This document shows positions 15,604 to 23,618 of a DNA stretch of 64,000 bases, piece after piece. Location: the NCBI RefSeq assembly GCF_019802255.1, contig NZ_JAHYSS010000001.1, positions 310,001 through 374,000 of the forward strand, written 5' to 3'. This DNA comes from Pedobacter polysacchareus (GTDB lineage: Bacteria; Bacteroidota; Bacteroidia; Sphingobacteriales; Sphingobacteriaceae). The notes under the pieces are model-generated. The model searched no databases, had not been told where the DNA came from, and saw only the letters and a list, made by a program, of their open reading frames with translations. Within the stretch, counting starts at the first letter, position 1. The number at the start of each line of letters is the position of its first letter. A program made the translations under genes and the position numbers.

Positions 15604-18519
15604 ATGAAGGCGTTTTTAAAAGAAGTTGCAGAAGATTTAGTAAAAAGGTTGGGTTCGGATCTGCACCATGCCGCAGTTGTTTTTAACAATAAAAGGCCGG
15701 TGCCTTATCTGCAGAACCATTTGGCAGATACGCTGAGGAAACCCTTTTGGGCACCTTCCTTTTTTACCATTCAGGAGTTTTTCGCCCTTTCAACTCATTT
15801 GCAGGTGGCCGATGGTTTTAACCAGTTTTTTACCCTGTTAAAAGAATACAATAAGCTCATTATTGAAGAAGGAGGAAAACCGCTCAATCCAGATGTTTTC
15901 TATCCAATTGCCCGGATTATTCTCAGCGATTTTTCTCAAATAGACAACGATCTGGTCAATGCGGATCAGCTTTTTCAGGAACTGGAAGATATTGCGGTGA
16001 TTGAAAAGGATTTTCAGCACCTGACTGCAGAACAGCAGCTATTTTTGGAGCAGTTTTGGTCTTCTTTTTCAGCTGGGAAGCAGCAATATCATCAGGAGCA
16101 GTTTATCCGCATGTGGAGACGAATGCCTAAATTATACCGTGGATTTCATGCGGCTTTAAGAGAAAAAGGTTATACCACGATGGCTTATATTTATCGTCAG
16201 CTGGCTGAAGGAAAAGCGGATAAACCAGAATTTATTGACGATTTTAAAGATGGAAAGATTGTTTTAGCAGGGTTTAATGCCCTTAGTAATGCGGAAGCCG
16301 TGATTTTCAAGAAATGGAATAAAGATGAAAAAGCTTTATTCTATTTTGATGTCGATAAATACTATATAGAGGATGAGACTCAGGAAGCAGGTTTGTTCCT
16401 GAGAAAAAATATACAGCGACTCGGGCTGCCAAATGCTTTAGGTGAGGCAAGGGATCTGATTCGCGGACAGCAGAAAGAAATTAATGTTTATAAAACACAG
16501 GGACAAACAGCACAGGCTAAGATTCTTCAGCAGGAATTGTTACAGGATTATCCATTATTGGATGTAGCTGACAATGCCGGGAAAATCGCACTGATTCTTG
16601 CTGATGAAAGCTTATTGCTGCCCGTTTTGCAAACGATTCCTACCAAATATCAGCATGCAGAAGGTATTTCGAATATAGAACTGAACGTTACAATGGGGTA
16701 TCCCTTATTAGCGACCTCCATTTTTGGATTGGCAGATTTATGGCTGAGCGTTCAAGCGCAGCTGATTGATGGAAAGAAAGACACCATTTATTACAGAGAA
16801 GTAGAAGCCTTCCTTTCTCATCCTTTAACGGGCGTGTTGCCTATTGACAGAGATGCGGTACAGCAGGAAATTCTAAAAGCCCAACTGATTGATGTTCCGA
16901 TAAAAACGTTGCATAAAGATCCTTTATCCATCTTATTTTTTAGCAAAGTAGATGCTGGATTAATGGCCATCGAACAGCTGCAGCAGGTCTTCAAACTGAT
17001 ACTGGAAAGACAGCTTGAAGAAAAGACTTTAAAGCAAACGGAAGCCGACTTATTTGGTGCTACGCTGAAAGAACTGAACAGATTACATGATACTTTAGCA
17101 GATTATGCGGCACATCTGCCACTTTCTTTTGTACTTTCTTTGATGCAAAAAGCAGTGCAGGGAATTGCGGTTCCTTTAAGCGGGGAGCCATTGCAAGGTG
17201 TTCAGGTGATGGGATTACTGGAAAGCAGGAGTCTGGATTTTGAGCATGTATATGTGCTAGGTGTCACAGAAGGGATTTTGCCACAGATCAATGTGTCGCC
17301 AAGTTTCATTCCTGACAGTATCCGCAGGGCCTATGGATTACCGGTTATTGAAAATCAGGATGCCATTTCTGCCTATATGTTTTACCGCTTATTGCAGCGT
17401 TCCAATAAAGTAAGTCTGGTTTATAACGGACAAGCGGATGATAGCAATACCGGAGAACCTAGTCGCTTTTTAAAGCAGCTGGAATTTGAAAGCGGCTATA
17501 CCTTTAAATATTTTGACCAGTCGCAATCTCTTTCCATTGAGCCGAAATTAGAATTTGAGATCAAAAAAGAAGGAGAGGTATTGAGGCGTTTATATACTTA
17601 TCTGGACAATCAGGAGGAAAATCCGGTGAAATTATCTGCTACCAGACTGACTACCTATCTCAATTGCCCGGTGCAGTTTTTCTATAAATACATCGCCAAA
17701 GTCGAAGAGCCGGAAGAGCTTGCCGAAAATATGGAAGCCAACAGCATTGGTTCTATCTTACACAAGGTGATGGAGCTCTTTTATCAGAAATTAAAAGCTG
17801 AAAGTCCTTATATCACTAAAGAACGTATCGCTGAAAATAGAGCGCAGCTCAAAGAAATGTGCAAGCTTGCTTTTGCGATAGAGATGTTTGATACGGAAGA
17901 AATACGGCTGGAATATAGCGGGATGCAGCAGGTCATGCTGGCCATTGTTGCCGAGTATGCTAATGTAATTTTAGACCACGACGAACAGCAAGCGCCATTT
18001 TCAATCGTAGAACTGGAGAATAATAAGGACTACGACAAAGTGACTTTCCCGATCCATGTAAAAGGAGAAGAACGAAAGCTGACTTTTTTGGGCATTATTG
18101 ACCGTGTGGATCAGCGTAATGGCGTCACCAGAATTGTCGATTACAAAACAGGAAGAGACGAAGTCGGCTTTTCTTCAATTGATGAACTGTTTGACAGTGA
18201 GAGCGGTAAGCAAAATAAAGCCTTGGTACAGACCTTGTTTTATACTTATGTTTATGAACAGACGAGAAAAATTTCTGGGGTAGAGCCCAATCTTTATATT
18301 GTACGGAAAATGCGTGATGAAGGTACCTTGTTCTATTTAAAAGAAAACAGAAAGAGAGTGCTTTTACAGGCAGAGCATCTGGAGGATCTGAAGGGAAATT
18401 TTACGCAGTTACTGCGCCAGAAACTGGAAGAATTATTCAATCCAGACCTTCCTTTTAAGCATACAACCGTTGCAGAAAATTGTACATATTGTCCTTATTT
18501 AACGCTTTGTGGAAAATAA
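15604..18519 (+). CDS. addB: AddB-like nuclease subunit with Fe-S cysteines
   Basis: A 971-residue partner of the upstream helicase. The N-terminal two thirds resemble an inactivated helicase fold (GVQVMGLLESRSLDFEHVYVLGVTEGILP). The C-terminal part is a RecB/Cas4-type nuclease: LNCPVQFFYKY, SIGSILHKVMELFY, GIIDRVDQRNGVTRIVDYKTGRDE, and a terminal NCTYCPYLTLCGK. The one upstream Cys and three terminal Cys (C-x2-C-x5-C) are those expected to hold a 4Fe-4S cluster in AddB. Together with addA it should process DNA ends for RecA. Sequence is poorly conserved at the N-terminus, as usual for AddB. Confidence 0.87.
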   Translation: MKAFLKEVAEDLVKRLGSDLHHAAVVFNNKRPVPYLQNHLADTLRKPFWAPSFFTIQEFFALSTHLQVADGFNQFFTLLKEYNKLIIEEGGKPLNPDVFYPIARIILSDFSQIDNDLVNADQLFQELEDIAVIEKDFQHLTAEQQLFLEQFWSSFSAGKQQYHQEQFIRMWRRMPKLYRGFHAALREKGYTTMAYIYRQLAEGKADKPEFIDDFKDGKIVLAGFNALSNAEAVIFKKWNKDEKALFYFDVDKYYIEDETQEAGLFLRKNIQRLGLPNALGEARDLIRGQQKEINVYKTQGQTAQAKILQQELLQDYPLLDVADNAGKIALILADESLLLPVLQTIPTKYQHAEGISNIELNVTMGYPLLATSIFGLADLWLSVQAQLIDGKKDTIYYREVEAFLSHPLTGVLPIDRDAVQQEILKAQLIDVPIKTLHKDPLSILFFSKVDAGLMAIEQLQQVFKLILERQLEEKTLKQTEADLFGATLKELNRLHDTLADYAAHLPLSFVLSLMQKAVQGIAVPLSGEPLQGVQVMGLLESRSLDFEHVYVLGVTEGILPQINVSPSFIPDSIRRAYGLPVIENQDAISAYMFYRLLQRSNKVSLVYNGQADDSNTGEPSRFLKQLEFESGYTFKYFDQSQSLSIEPKLEFEIKKEGEVLRRLYTYLDNQEENPVKLSATRLTTYLNCPVQFFYKYIAKVEEPEELAENMEANSIGSILHKVMELFYQKLKAESPYITKERIAENRAQLKEMCKLAFAIEMFDTEEIRLEYSGMQQVMLAIVAEYANVILDHDEQQAPFSIVELENNKDYDKVTFPIHVKGEERKLTFLGIIDRVDQRNGVTRIVDYKTGRDEVGFSSIDELFDSESGKQNKALVQTLFYTYVYEQTRKISGVEPNLYIVRKMRDEGTLFYLKENRKRVLLQAEHLEDLKGNFTQLLRQKLEELFNPDLPFKHTTVAENCTYCPYLTLCGK

Positions 18520-18540
18520 TTAAACAAAAAAACAGCGCTT

Positions 18541-18900
18541 ATGTTACTTTCAGCAGTACCTATTCTGGCTTCTATCCATCAGGTGGAAACCATTGCTTTT
18601 TACACTGAAAAAATGGGCTTTACGCTCAATTCTCAATGGGATGGTTACCTGATTTTCAGTCGGGAACATGTGAATATCCACCTCTGGTTTACGGAAGATA
18701 CGGCCATTCCGAAGCATACAGGCTGTTATATTAATGTAAATAATGTACTGCAATTGTATCAGGAATATGAGCGTCAAGGCATCATCCATCCGAATGGAAA
18801 ACTAGCTGAAATGCCCTGGGGGATGCGTCAATTCTCTATTTTGGACAACAATGGGAACATTATTCATTTCGGTGAGCCCCTGGAAAAAACCAGCAATTAA
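18541..18900 (+). CDS. VOC (glyoxalase/bleomycin-resistance) superfamily protein
   Basis: A 119-residue single vicinal-oxygen-chelate module: VPILASIHQVETIAFYTEKMGFTLN, INIHLWF strand, and IIHPNGKLAEMPWGMRQFSILDNNGNIIHFGEP. The layout matches small bleomycin-binding-type proteins, which bind and sequester the drug, but enzymes of this fold look the same at this level. It follows addB by 21 bp and could be in the same transcript. Confidence 0.83.
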   Translation: MLLSAVPILASIHQVETIAFYTEKMGFTLNSQWDGYLIFSREHVNIHLWFTEDTAIPKHTGCYINVNNVLQLYQEYERQGIIHPNGKLAEMPWGMRQFSILDNNGNIIHFGEPLEKTSN

Positions 18901-18953
18901 TGCGGAAAACACAGTGTAATTAAAACACTACTTTATAATTAATTTACAATGGT

Positions 18954-18961
18954 TATATTTG
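18954..18961 (+). promoter_or_regulatory. Candidate -7 element of pdhB
   Basis: TATATTTG, perfect TAnnTTTG match, 25 bases before the ATG at 18987. The -33 position (around 18931) shows only CTTTA. Confidence 0.42.
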
Positions 18962-18986
18962 CCATCAGTTAATATTTGAATATACA

Positions 18987-19973
18987 ATGAGAGAAATTCA
19001 ATTTAGAGAAGCGTTACGTGAAGCCCTAAGTGAAGAAATGCGTAAAAACGAGAACATTTTTTTGATGGGTGAAGAAGTAGCGCAATACAATGGTGCTTAT
19101 AAAGTAAGTCAGGGTATGTTAGACGAGTTTGGTGACAAACGCGTAATTGATACTCCTATTGCCGAAATGGGCTTTACCGGTATTGGTATTGGCGCAGCAA
19201 TGAATGGATTAGTTCCGGTCATAGAATTTATGACTTTCAATTTCTCATTGGTTGCTATTGATCAGATTATTAACGGTGCAGCCAAAATGCTTTCAATGAG
19301 TGGAGGTCAATTCTCTATTCCGATCGTATTCCGTGGTCCAACCGGAAATGCAGGTCAGCTAGGTGCACAACACTCTCAAAACTTTGAGAACTGGTTTGCA
19401 AACTGCCCGGGTTTAAAAGTAGTAGTTCCATCTACTCCTTATGAAGCTAAAGGTTTATTAAAACAAGCTATCCTTGATCCAGATCCAGTGATTTTCATGG
19501 AATCTGAAGTAATGTATGGTGATAAAGGTGAAGTTCCTGAAGAAGAATATTACCTGCCTATCGGTAAAGCTAACATCGTTAAAGAAGGAACTGATGTAAC
19601 AATTGTTACTTTCGGTAAAATGTTAACCCGTGTGGTAAACCCTGCAGTTGAAGAACTGACAAAAGAAGGAATCAATGTTGAAGTAATCGATTTACGTACT
19701 GTACGTCCTATTGATTATGCAACAATCATTGAATCTGTTAAGAAAACAAACCGTTTAGTGGTAGTGGAAGAGGCATGGCCATTGGCTTCTATCTCATCTG
19801 AGATTGCGTTTAATGTTCAAAAGAATGCTTTTGACTATTTAGATGCACCAGTATTACGTATCACTTGCGCAGACGTTCCACTTCCTTACGCACCAACACT
19901 AATCGCGGCTAGTTTACCTAATGCTGAAAGAGTAATTAAAGCAGTAAAAGAAGTATTATATGTAGCAAAATAA
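18987..19973 (+). CDS. pdhB: Pyruvate dehydrogenase E1 component, beta subunit
   Basis: A 328-residue transketolase-like beta subunit of the alpha2-beta2 E1, which decarboxylates pyruvate with thiamine diphosphate. Signatures: the N-terminal EIQFREALREALSEEM, FLMGEEVAQYNGAYKVSQGM, the GAAMNGLVPVIEFMTFNF segment, RGPTGNAGQLGAQHSQNFENWF, and C-terminal transketolase domain DLRTVRPIDYATIIESVKKTNRLVVVEEAWP. The strong similarity pattern is to PDH rather than branched-chain E1. The alpha subunit and E2 are not in the window. Codon usage looks like that of a highly expressed gene. Own terminator follows. Confidence 0.93.
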   Translation: MREIQFREALREALSEEMRKNENIFLMGEEVAQYNGAYKVSQGMLDEFGDKRVIDTPIAEMGFTGIGIGAAMNGLVPVIEFMTFNFSLVAIDQIINGAAKMLSMSGGQFSIPIVFRGPTGNAGQLGAQHSQNFENWFANCPGLKVVVPSTPYEAKGLLKQAILDPDPVIFMESEVMYGDKGEVPEEEYYLPIGKANIVKEGTDVTIVTFGKMLTRVVNPAVEELTKEGINVEVIDLRTVRPIDYATIIESVKKTNRLVVVEEAWPLASISSEIAFNVQKNAFDYLDAPVLRITCADVPLPYAPTLIAASLPNAERVIKAVKEVLYVAK

Positions 19974-19999
19974 GTTACAAATTACATCGTTAATATAGG

Positions 20000-20032
20000 A
20001 TCCCGTTGGTATTTACCAACGGGATTTTTTTT
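20000..20032 (+). terminator. Rho-independent terminator of pdhB
   Basis: An 11-bp perfect stem ATCCCGTTGGT (20000-20010) and ACCAACGGGAT (20015-20025) with loop ATTT and T run. Confidence 0.92.
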
Positions 20033-20077
20033 AACCCATTCTAACCTGGAGCCAACAATTCATTAACACATTATTTA

Positions 20078-20109
20078 TTTGAGGATATCGATTGTTAGCC
20101 TTAATTTTG
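20078..20109 (+). promoter_or_regulatory. Promoter of tex
   Basis: TTTG (20078-20081), 20-bp spacer, TAATTTTG (20102-20109): both elements perfect and ideal spacing. The ATG is 38 bases downstream. Confidence 0.7.
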
Positions 20110-20146
20110 GCGCCAATTGTACGTTAGCCTATCAAAAGATCATTAA

Positions 20147-22459
20147 ATGAGTCATCATTCTAAAATAATTGCTACCGAACTTGGTGTAGCTGAAAAACAG
20201 GTTGTTGCAACCATCGAATTGTTAGATGCCGGTGCAACTGTACCATTTATTTCCCGCTATCGTAAAGAGGTAACCGGAAGTTTAGATGAAGTACAGGTAG
20301 CGGCAGTCCGCGATAGATTTCAGCAGCTTCGTGAGCTGGACAAACGTAGAGAAGCAATTCTTAAAGCCCTAACCGCATTGGATAAGCTGAGTCCGGAATT
20401 AGAGCGTCAGATCAATGCAGCCAGCGATATCACTACGATTGAAGACATTTACCTTCCTTATAAACCCAAGCGTAAAACGAGAGCTTCTGAAGCTAGAAAG
20501 AAAGGTTTGGAGCCATTGGCGCTAATGCTGCTGGAACAGGGCAAAGGTGATCCTGATTCGGAGGCTCAGGCCTTCTTAAACGAGGAATTGGGGGTGAATT
20601 CTACAGAGGAAGCCCTGGCAGGTGCAAGAGACATCATTGCAGAAATTGTGAATGAGCATGTGGAGCTGAGGACCTCAATGCGTCAGTATTTTCAGCAGAA
20701 ATCTTCTTTTAAATCTTCTGTAATGAAGGGTAAAGAAGTAGAAGGAATCAAGTATAAAGATTATTTCGACTGGGAAGAGCCGCTTAAAGCAGCACCATCA
20801 CACCGTGTTTTGGCCATGAGAAGAGGAGAAAATGAAGCGATTTTGAAATTGGAAACGATGCCAGAAGAAGAAGGAGCGATCTCTATCATCGAGGAACAAT
20901 TTATCAAAGGCAATTCTGCAGCGACGAAACACGTGAAGATGGCCATTCAGGATTCTTACAAGCGTCTTTTGGGGCCAGCTATGGAAACAGAAATCCGCTC
21001 TTTCTCAAAAGAGAAAGCAGATGCAGAAGCCATCCGCGTATTTGCAGAAAATGCCAGACAATTGTTATTGGCAGCGCCGATGGGACAAAAGAATGTGCTG
21101 GCAATCGACCCGGGATTCCGTACCGGATGTAAGGTGGTTTGTTTAGACCGACAAGGAAAACTATTAGAAAATACAGCGATATACCCACATACCGGACAAG
21201 GAAATGTGAAAAACGCAGCAGATAAAATTATTGAGCTTTGCAAAAAGCATCAGGTAGAAGCCATTGCCATTGGTAACGGTACTGCAGGTCGGGAAACAGA
21301 AGTGTTTATCCGTGGTTTACAGATTCCTGAGGTGACTGTTGTGATGGTCAATGAAAATGGAGCTTCTATCTATTCCGCTTCAGATGTGGCCCGTGAGGAG
21401 TTTCCTACGCAGGACATTACCGTTCGTGGAGCGGTTTCTATCGGAAGAAGGCTGATGGATCCATTGGCAGAATTGGTGAAAATTGATCCTAAATCTATTG
21501 GGGTGGGGCAATACCAGCATGATGTAGACCAAAGTAAATTACAGCAATCACTGGATGATACGGTGATGAGCTGTGTGAATGCGGTAGGAGTCGAGTTAAA
21601 TACAGCTTCAAAACAAGTATTGGCCTATGTTTCTGGTTTAGGTCCGCAACTGGCACAAAATATTGTGACCTATAGAAATGAAAATGGTGCGTTTAAAAAT
21701 AGAGATAGTCTGAAAAAGGTACCTCGTCTAGGTGATAAAGCTTATGAGCAGGCTGCGGGTTTCTTAAGGATCAGAGATGCAGAGCAGATTTTGGATGCCA
21801 GTGGTGTTCACCCGGAGCGTTATGCTTTGGTGAATAAGATGGCGAGAGACTTGAATTGCAGTGTTGCACAGCTGGTAAAAGATGCGGAGTTAAGAAAGCA
21901 AATCAAGCTGCAGCAATATGTAACTGAGGAAATCGGTCTGCCGACTTTAAACGACATCATGAACGAATTGGCGAAACCAGGGAGAGATCCAAGGGAACAG
22001 TTCGAGGCTTTCAGTTTTACGGATGGTGTGAATGAAATCGCTGATTTAAGAATCGGTATGAAACTTCCGGGAATCGTGACCAATATTACCAATTTCGGTG
22101 CTTTCGTGGATATAGGCGTTCATCAGGATGGATTGGTACATACCAGTCAGCTGGCCGATCGTTTTGTAGCAAATCCTAATGATGTGGTCAAAGTACATCA
22201 AAAGGTGGAGGTGACAGTAGTAGAGGTTGATGCGGCAAGAAAACGCATTTCTTTATCCATGAAATCAGGAGAAGCAAAGCCGAAAGTGAAAGCAGCAGGA
22301 AAACCAGAGGAGCGCGCAAGAACTTTCAATAAGCCTGTGAGTAAAAATCCTGCTGGCAATAGGCCAAAACCTGTTCAGAAGCCTGAACAAAAAGGGAAAG
22401 CACAACCAGAAGGCGATTTGCAGCTGAAACTGGAAGCTTTGAAAAGCAAGTTTAAATAA
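20147..22459 (+). CDS. tex: Tex-family RNA-binding transcription accessory protein
   Basis: A 770-residue cytoplasmic protein, the bacterial relative of eukaryotic Spt6. Domains in order: N-terminal Tex helical domain (FISRYRKEVTGSLDEVQVAAVRDRFQQLRELDKRREAI), YqgF/RNase-H-like fold (NVLAIDPGFRTGCKVVCLD, IAIGNGTAGRETE), helix-hairpin-helix region (ASKQVLAYVSGLGPQLAQNIVTYRNENGAFKNR), and a C-terminal S1 domain (IGMKLPGIVTNITNFGAFVDIGVHQDGLVHTSQL). A lysine- and proline-rich tail of about 60 residues follows. It binds nucleic acids and affects transcription; the exact role in Bacteroidota is not settled. Single gene with its own strong promoter. Confidence 0.95.
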   Translation: MSHHSKIIATELGVAEKQVVATIELLDAGATVPFISRYRKEVTGSLDEVQVAAVRDRFQQLRELDKRREAILKALTALDKLSPELERQINAASDITTIEDIYLPYKPKRKTRASEARKKGLEPLALMLLEQGKGDPDSEAQAFLNEELGVNSTEEALAGARDIIAEIVNEHVELRTSMRQYFQQKSSFKSSVMKGKEVEGIKYKDYFDWEEPLKAAPSHRVLAMRRGENEAILKLETMPEEEGAISIIEEQFIKGNSAATKHVKMAIQDSYKRLLGPAMETEIRSFSKEKADAEAIRVFAENARQLLLAAPMGQKNVLAIDPGFRTGCKVVCLDRQGKLLENTAIYPHTGQGNVKNAADKIIELCKKHQVEAIAIGNGTAGRETEVFIRGLQIPEVTVVMVNENGASIYSASDVAREEFPTQDITVRGAVSIGRRLMDPLAELVKIDPKSIGVGQYQHDVDQSKLQQSLDDTVMSCVNAVGVELNTASKQVLAYVSGLGPQLAQNIVTYRNENGAFKNRDSLKKVPRLGDKAYEQAAGFLRIRDAEQILDASGVHPERYALVNKMARDLNCSVAQLVKDAELRKQIKLQQYVTEEIGLPTLNDIMNELAKPGRDPREQFEAFSFTDGVNEIADLRIGMKLPGIVTNITNFGAFVDIGVHQDGLVHTSQLADRFVANPNDVVKVHQKVEVTVVEVDAARKRISLSMKSGEAKPKVKAAGKPEERARTFNKPVSKNPAGNRPKPVQKPEQKGKAQPEGDLQLKLEALKSKFK

Positions 22460-22494
22460 GTTAGACGGTCAATTTTTTTAAATGACTCTTATTA

Positions 22495-22530
22495 AGAAGA
22501 CAGATTGAATTACAATTCAATCTGTCTTCT
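22495..22530. repeat. 36-bp perfect inverted repeat spanning the lrp stop codon
   Basis: AGAAGACAGATTGAATT (22495-22511) and its exact reverse complement (22514-22530) are separated by only two bases. The minus-strand arm at 22514-22530 is the end of the Lrp coding sequence, and the Lrp stop (22510-22512) sits at the tip. It lies between convergent tex and lrp, with no T tract next to it on either strand. Confidence 0.85.
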
Positions 22531-22983
22531 GATACTTTCTTCCAGTGAAATCAGTGTTTCTGTACGTTGAATACCTTCAACCGCCTGTATTTCCTCATTC
22601 AGCACATGTCTTAGATGATTCGTATCTCTACAGATGATTTTAGCGAACATACTGTAAGCACCGGTCGTATAATGTAGCTCCACCACTTCCTTGATTTTGC
22701 TCAATTGCGCTACCGCATCCTTATACTGAATTCCTTTTTCCAGGTAAATTCCAAGGAAAGCAGTAATGTCATAGCCGGCCTTTTGCGGATCAATCATCAG
22801 ATGTGAGCCTTTGATAATGCCCATTTCCTGTAATTTCTTCATCCGAACGTGGATCGTTCCTCCAGAAACGATCAGATCTTTAGCGATTTCCGTGTAAGGT
22901 TTCGTCGCATCCTGCATTAACTGTTTTAAAATGTCAATATCCAGGTTATCAATTTCTAAATTTTGGCTTTCTTTTTTAAGCAT
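22510..22983 (-). CDS. Lrp/AsnC family transcriptional regulator
   Basis: A 157-residue regulator. The N-terminal winged helix-turn-helix spans about residues 14-65 (LDIDILKQLMQDATKPYTEIAKDLIVSGGTIHVRMKKLQEMGII), followed by a RAM/AsnC ligand-binding domain (ITAFLGIYLEKG, VVELHYTTGAYSMFAKIICRD, IQAVEGIQRTETLISLEES). Members sense amino acids and bind DNA as oligomers. It is divergent from the tRNA-like genes at 23140 and 23349, with about 156 bp of very A/T-rich sequence between, a natural place for Lrp binding. Which amino acid it senses is unknown. Confidence 0.92.
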   Translation of the reverse strand: MLKKESQNLEIDNLDIDILKQLMQDATKPYTEIAKDLIVSGGTIHVRMKKLQEMGIIKGSHLMIDPQKAGYDITAFLGIYLEKGIQYKDAVAQLSKIKEVVELHYTTGAYSMFAKIICRDTNHLRHVLNEEIQAVEGIQRTETLISLEESIRRQIEL

Positions 22984-23008
22984 GATTTTGATATTTGTTA
23001 ACGATATT

Positions 23009-23016
23009 CAAATATA
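23009..23016 (-). promoter_or_regulatory. Candidate -7 element of the lrp-type gene
   Basis: TATATTTG on the minus strand, 26 bases ahead of the Lrp ATG. No matching -33 element is clear. Confidence 0.35.
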
Positions 23017-23056
23017 ATTATTAATATGGTAATAATAAAATAATATGATTAAAATA

Positions 23057-23088
23057 TTTGCAACATAATAGGGTTGTTGTTACATTTG
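23057..23088 (+). promoter_or_regulatory. Promoter of the tRNA-like pair
   Basis: TTTG (23057-23060), 20-bp spacer, TACATTTG (23081-23088): a consensus Bacteroidota housekeeping promoter. The first tRNA-like gene starts 52 bases downstream. Confidence 0.68.
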
Positions 23089-23139
23089 TATCAAGCAAGT
23101 AACAAAAAATAATCGTTCTTTTAACATTTGCTTATACTC

Positions 23140-23250
23140 TGTAGGGTGGTGAAACTGGCAGACGCACCTCCTTGTCTCGGTGGTGGAGAATATGGAAAAC
23201 CCGTAAGGGCTAACTACTCCTTGAAGGTTCGACTCCTTCCCCTACAGCCA
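23140..23250 (+). tRNA. Unusual class II tRNA-like RNA 1, anticodon GUC
   Basis: A 111-nt cloverleaf. Acceptor TGTAGGG (23140-23146) pairs with CCCTACA (23240-23246); G73 is at 23247 and CCA is encoded (23248-23250). The D arm GTG-AAACTGGCAGA-CGC is of leucine-tRNA type. The anticodon arm CCTCC-TTGTCTC-GGTGG (23167-23183) has a T/T mismatch in the middle of the stem and U at position 37. The variable region of 39 nt (23184-23222) closes with GGAG/CTCC and contains a CCC-GTAA-GGG hairpin. The T arm GAAGG-TTCGACT-CCTTC is canonical. G10, G34, U35, C36, C38, G73 and G2-C71 match E. coli AspRS identity bases. Decoding function uncertain. Confidence 0.65.
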
Positions 23251-23348
23251 TGAGGTTTTGAGTGATAAGTTTTTTAATTCTAATATAAGGTGCATTTGGA
23301 AATTTACAACTTAACGCTTAAAACTCAGAAGATTGTCCTTTAAAATAA

Positions 23349-23491
23349 TGTTGGGTGGTGAAATTGGCAGACACGCCTCCTTGTCTCGGTGGTGGGGATA
23401 AATGGATAAACGTAGTTTATGGGTTGACCACAATTGATTTTGAACTATAGCTAACTACCCCTTGAAGGTTCGACTCCTTCCCCAACAGCCA
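23349..23491 (+). tRNA. Unusual class II tRNA-like RNA 2, anticodon GUC
   Basis: A 143-nt paralogue of the RNA at 23140. Acceptor TGTTGGG (23349-23355) pairs with CCCAACA (23481-23487), changed from copy 1 by a compensated pair, with G73 at 23488 and encoded CCA (23489-23491). D arm GTG-AAATTGGCAGA-CAC. The anticodon arm is identical to copy 1 (23376-23392), including the stem mismatch, anticodon GUC and U37. The variable region is about 71 nt (23393-23463), closed by GGGG/CCCC and containing an ATAAAC/GTTTAT hairpin. The T arm is identical to copy 1. Compensatory change in the acceptor supports selection on the fold. Confidence 0.65.
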
Positions 23492-23522
23492 GTTTTTTTA
23501 TGAATAATAAGTTAGTTAAAAA

Positions 23523-23554
23523 AAAGTGACCTTGGATGAGGTCACTTTCTTTTT
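23523..23554 (+). terminator. Rho-independent terminator of the tRNA-like pair
   Basis: A 9-bp perfect stem AAAGTGACC (23523-23531) / GGTCACTTT (23540-23548) followed by CTTTTT, 31 bases after tRNA-like 2. Confidence 0.85.
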
Positions 23555-23567
23555 AGCGTCTTTGCAT

Positions 23568-23601
23568 AAAAAAAAGCGGCTGCTTTTTTCAAAACAGCCG
23601 C
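23568..23601 (-). terminator. Terminator of the amidohydrolase operon
   Basis: GCGGCTG (23576-23582) and CAGCCGC (23595-23601) form the stem; on the minus strand it is followed by eight T. It is 18 bases past the stop of the gene at 23619. Confidence 0.85.
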
Positions 23602-23618
23602 CAGAACTAGCTAAAAGA

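Noticed and set aside
23140..23491. Calling the two RNAs ordinary tRNA-Leu or ordinary tRNA-Asp
   Set aside because: No leucine anticodon can be placed in the loop, G73 is wrong for leucine, and the long variable arm and leucine-type D arm are wrong for aspartate.
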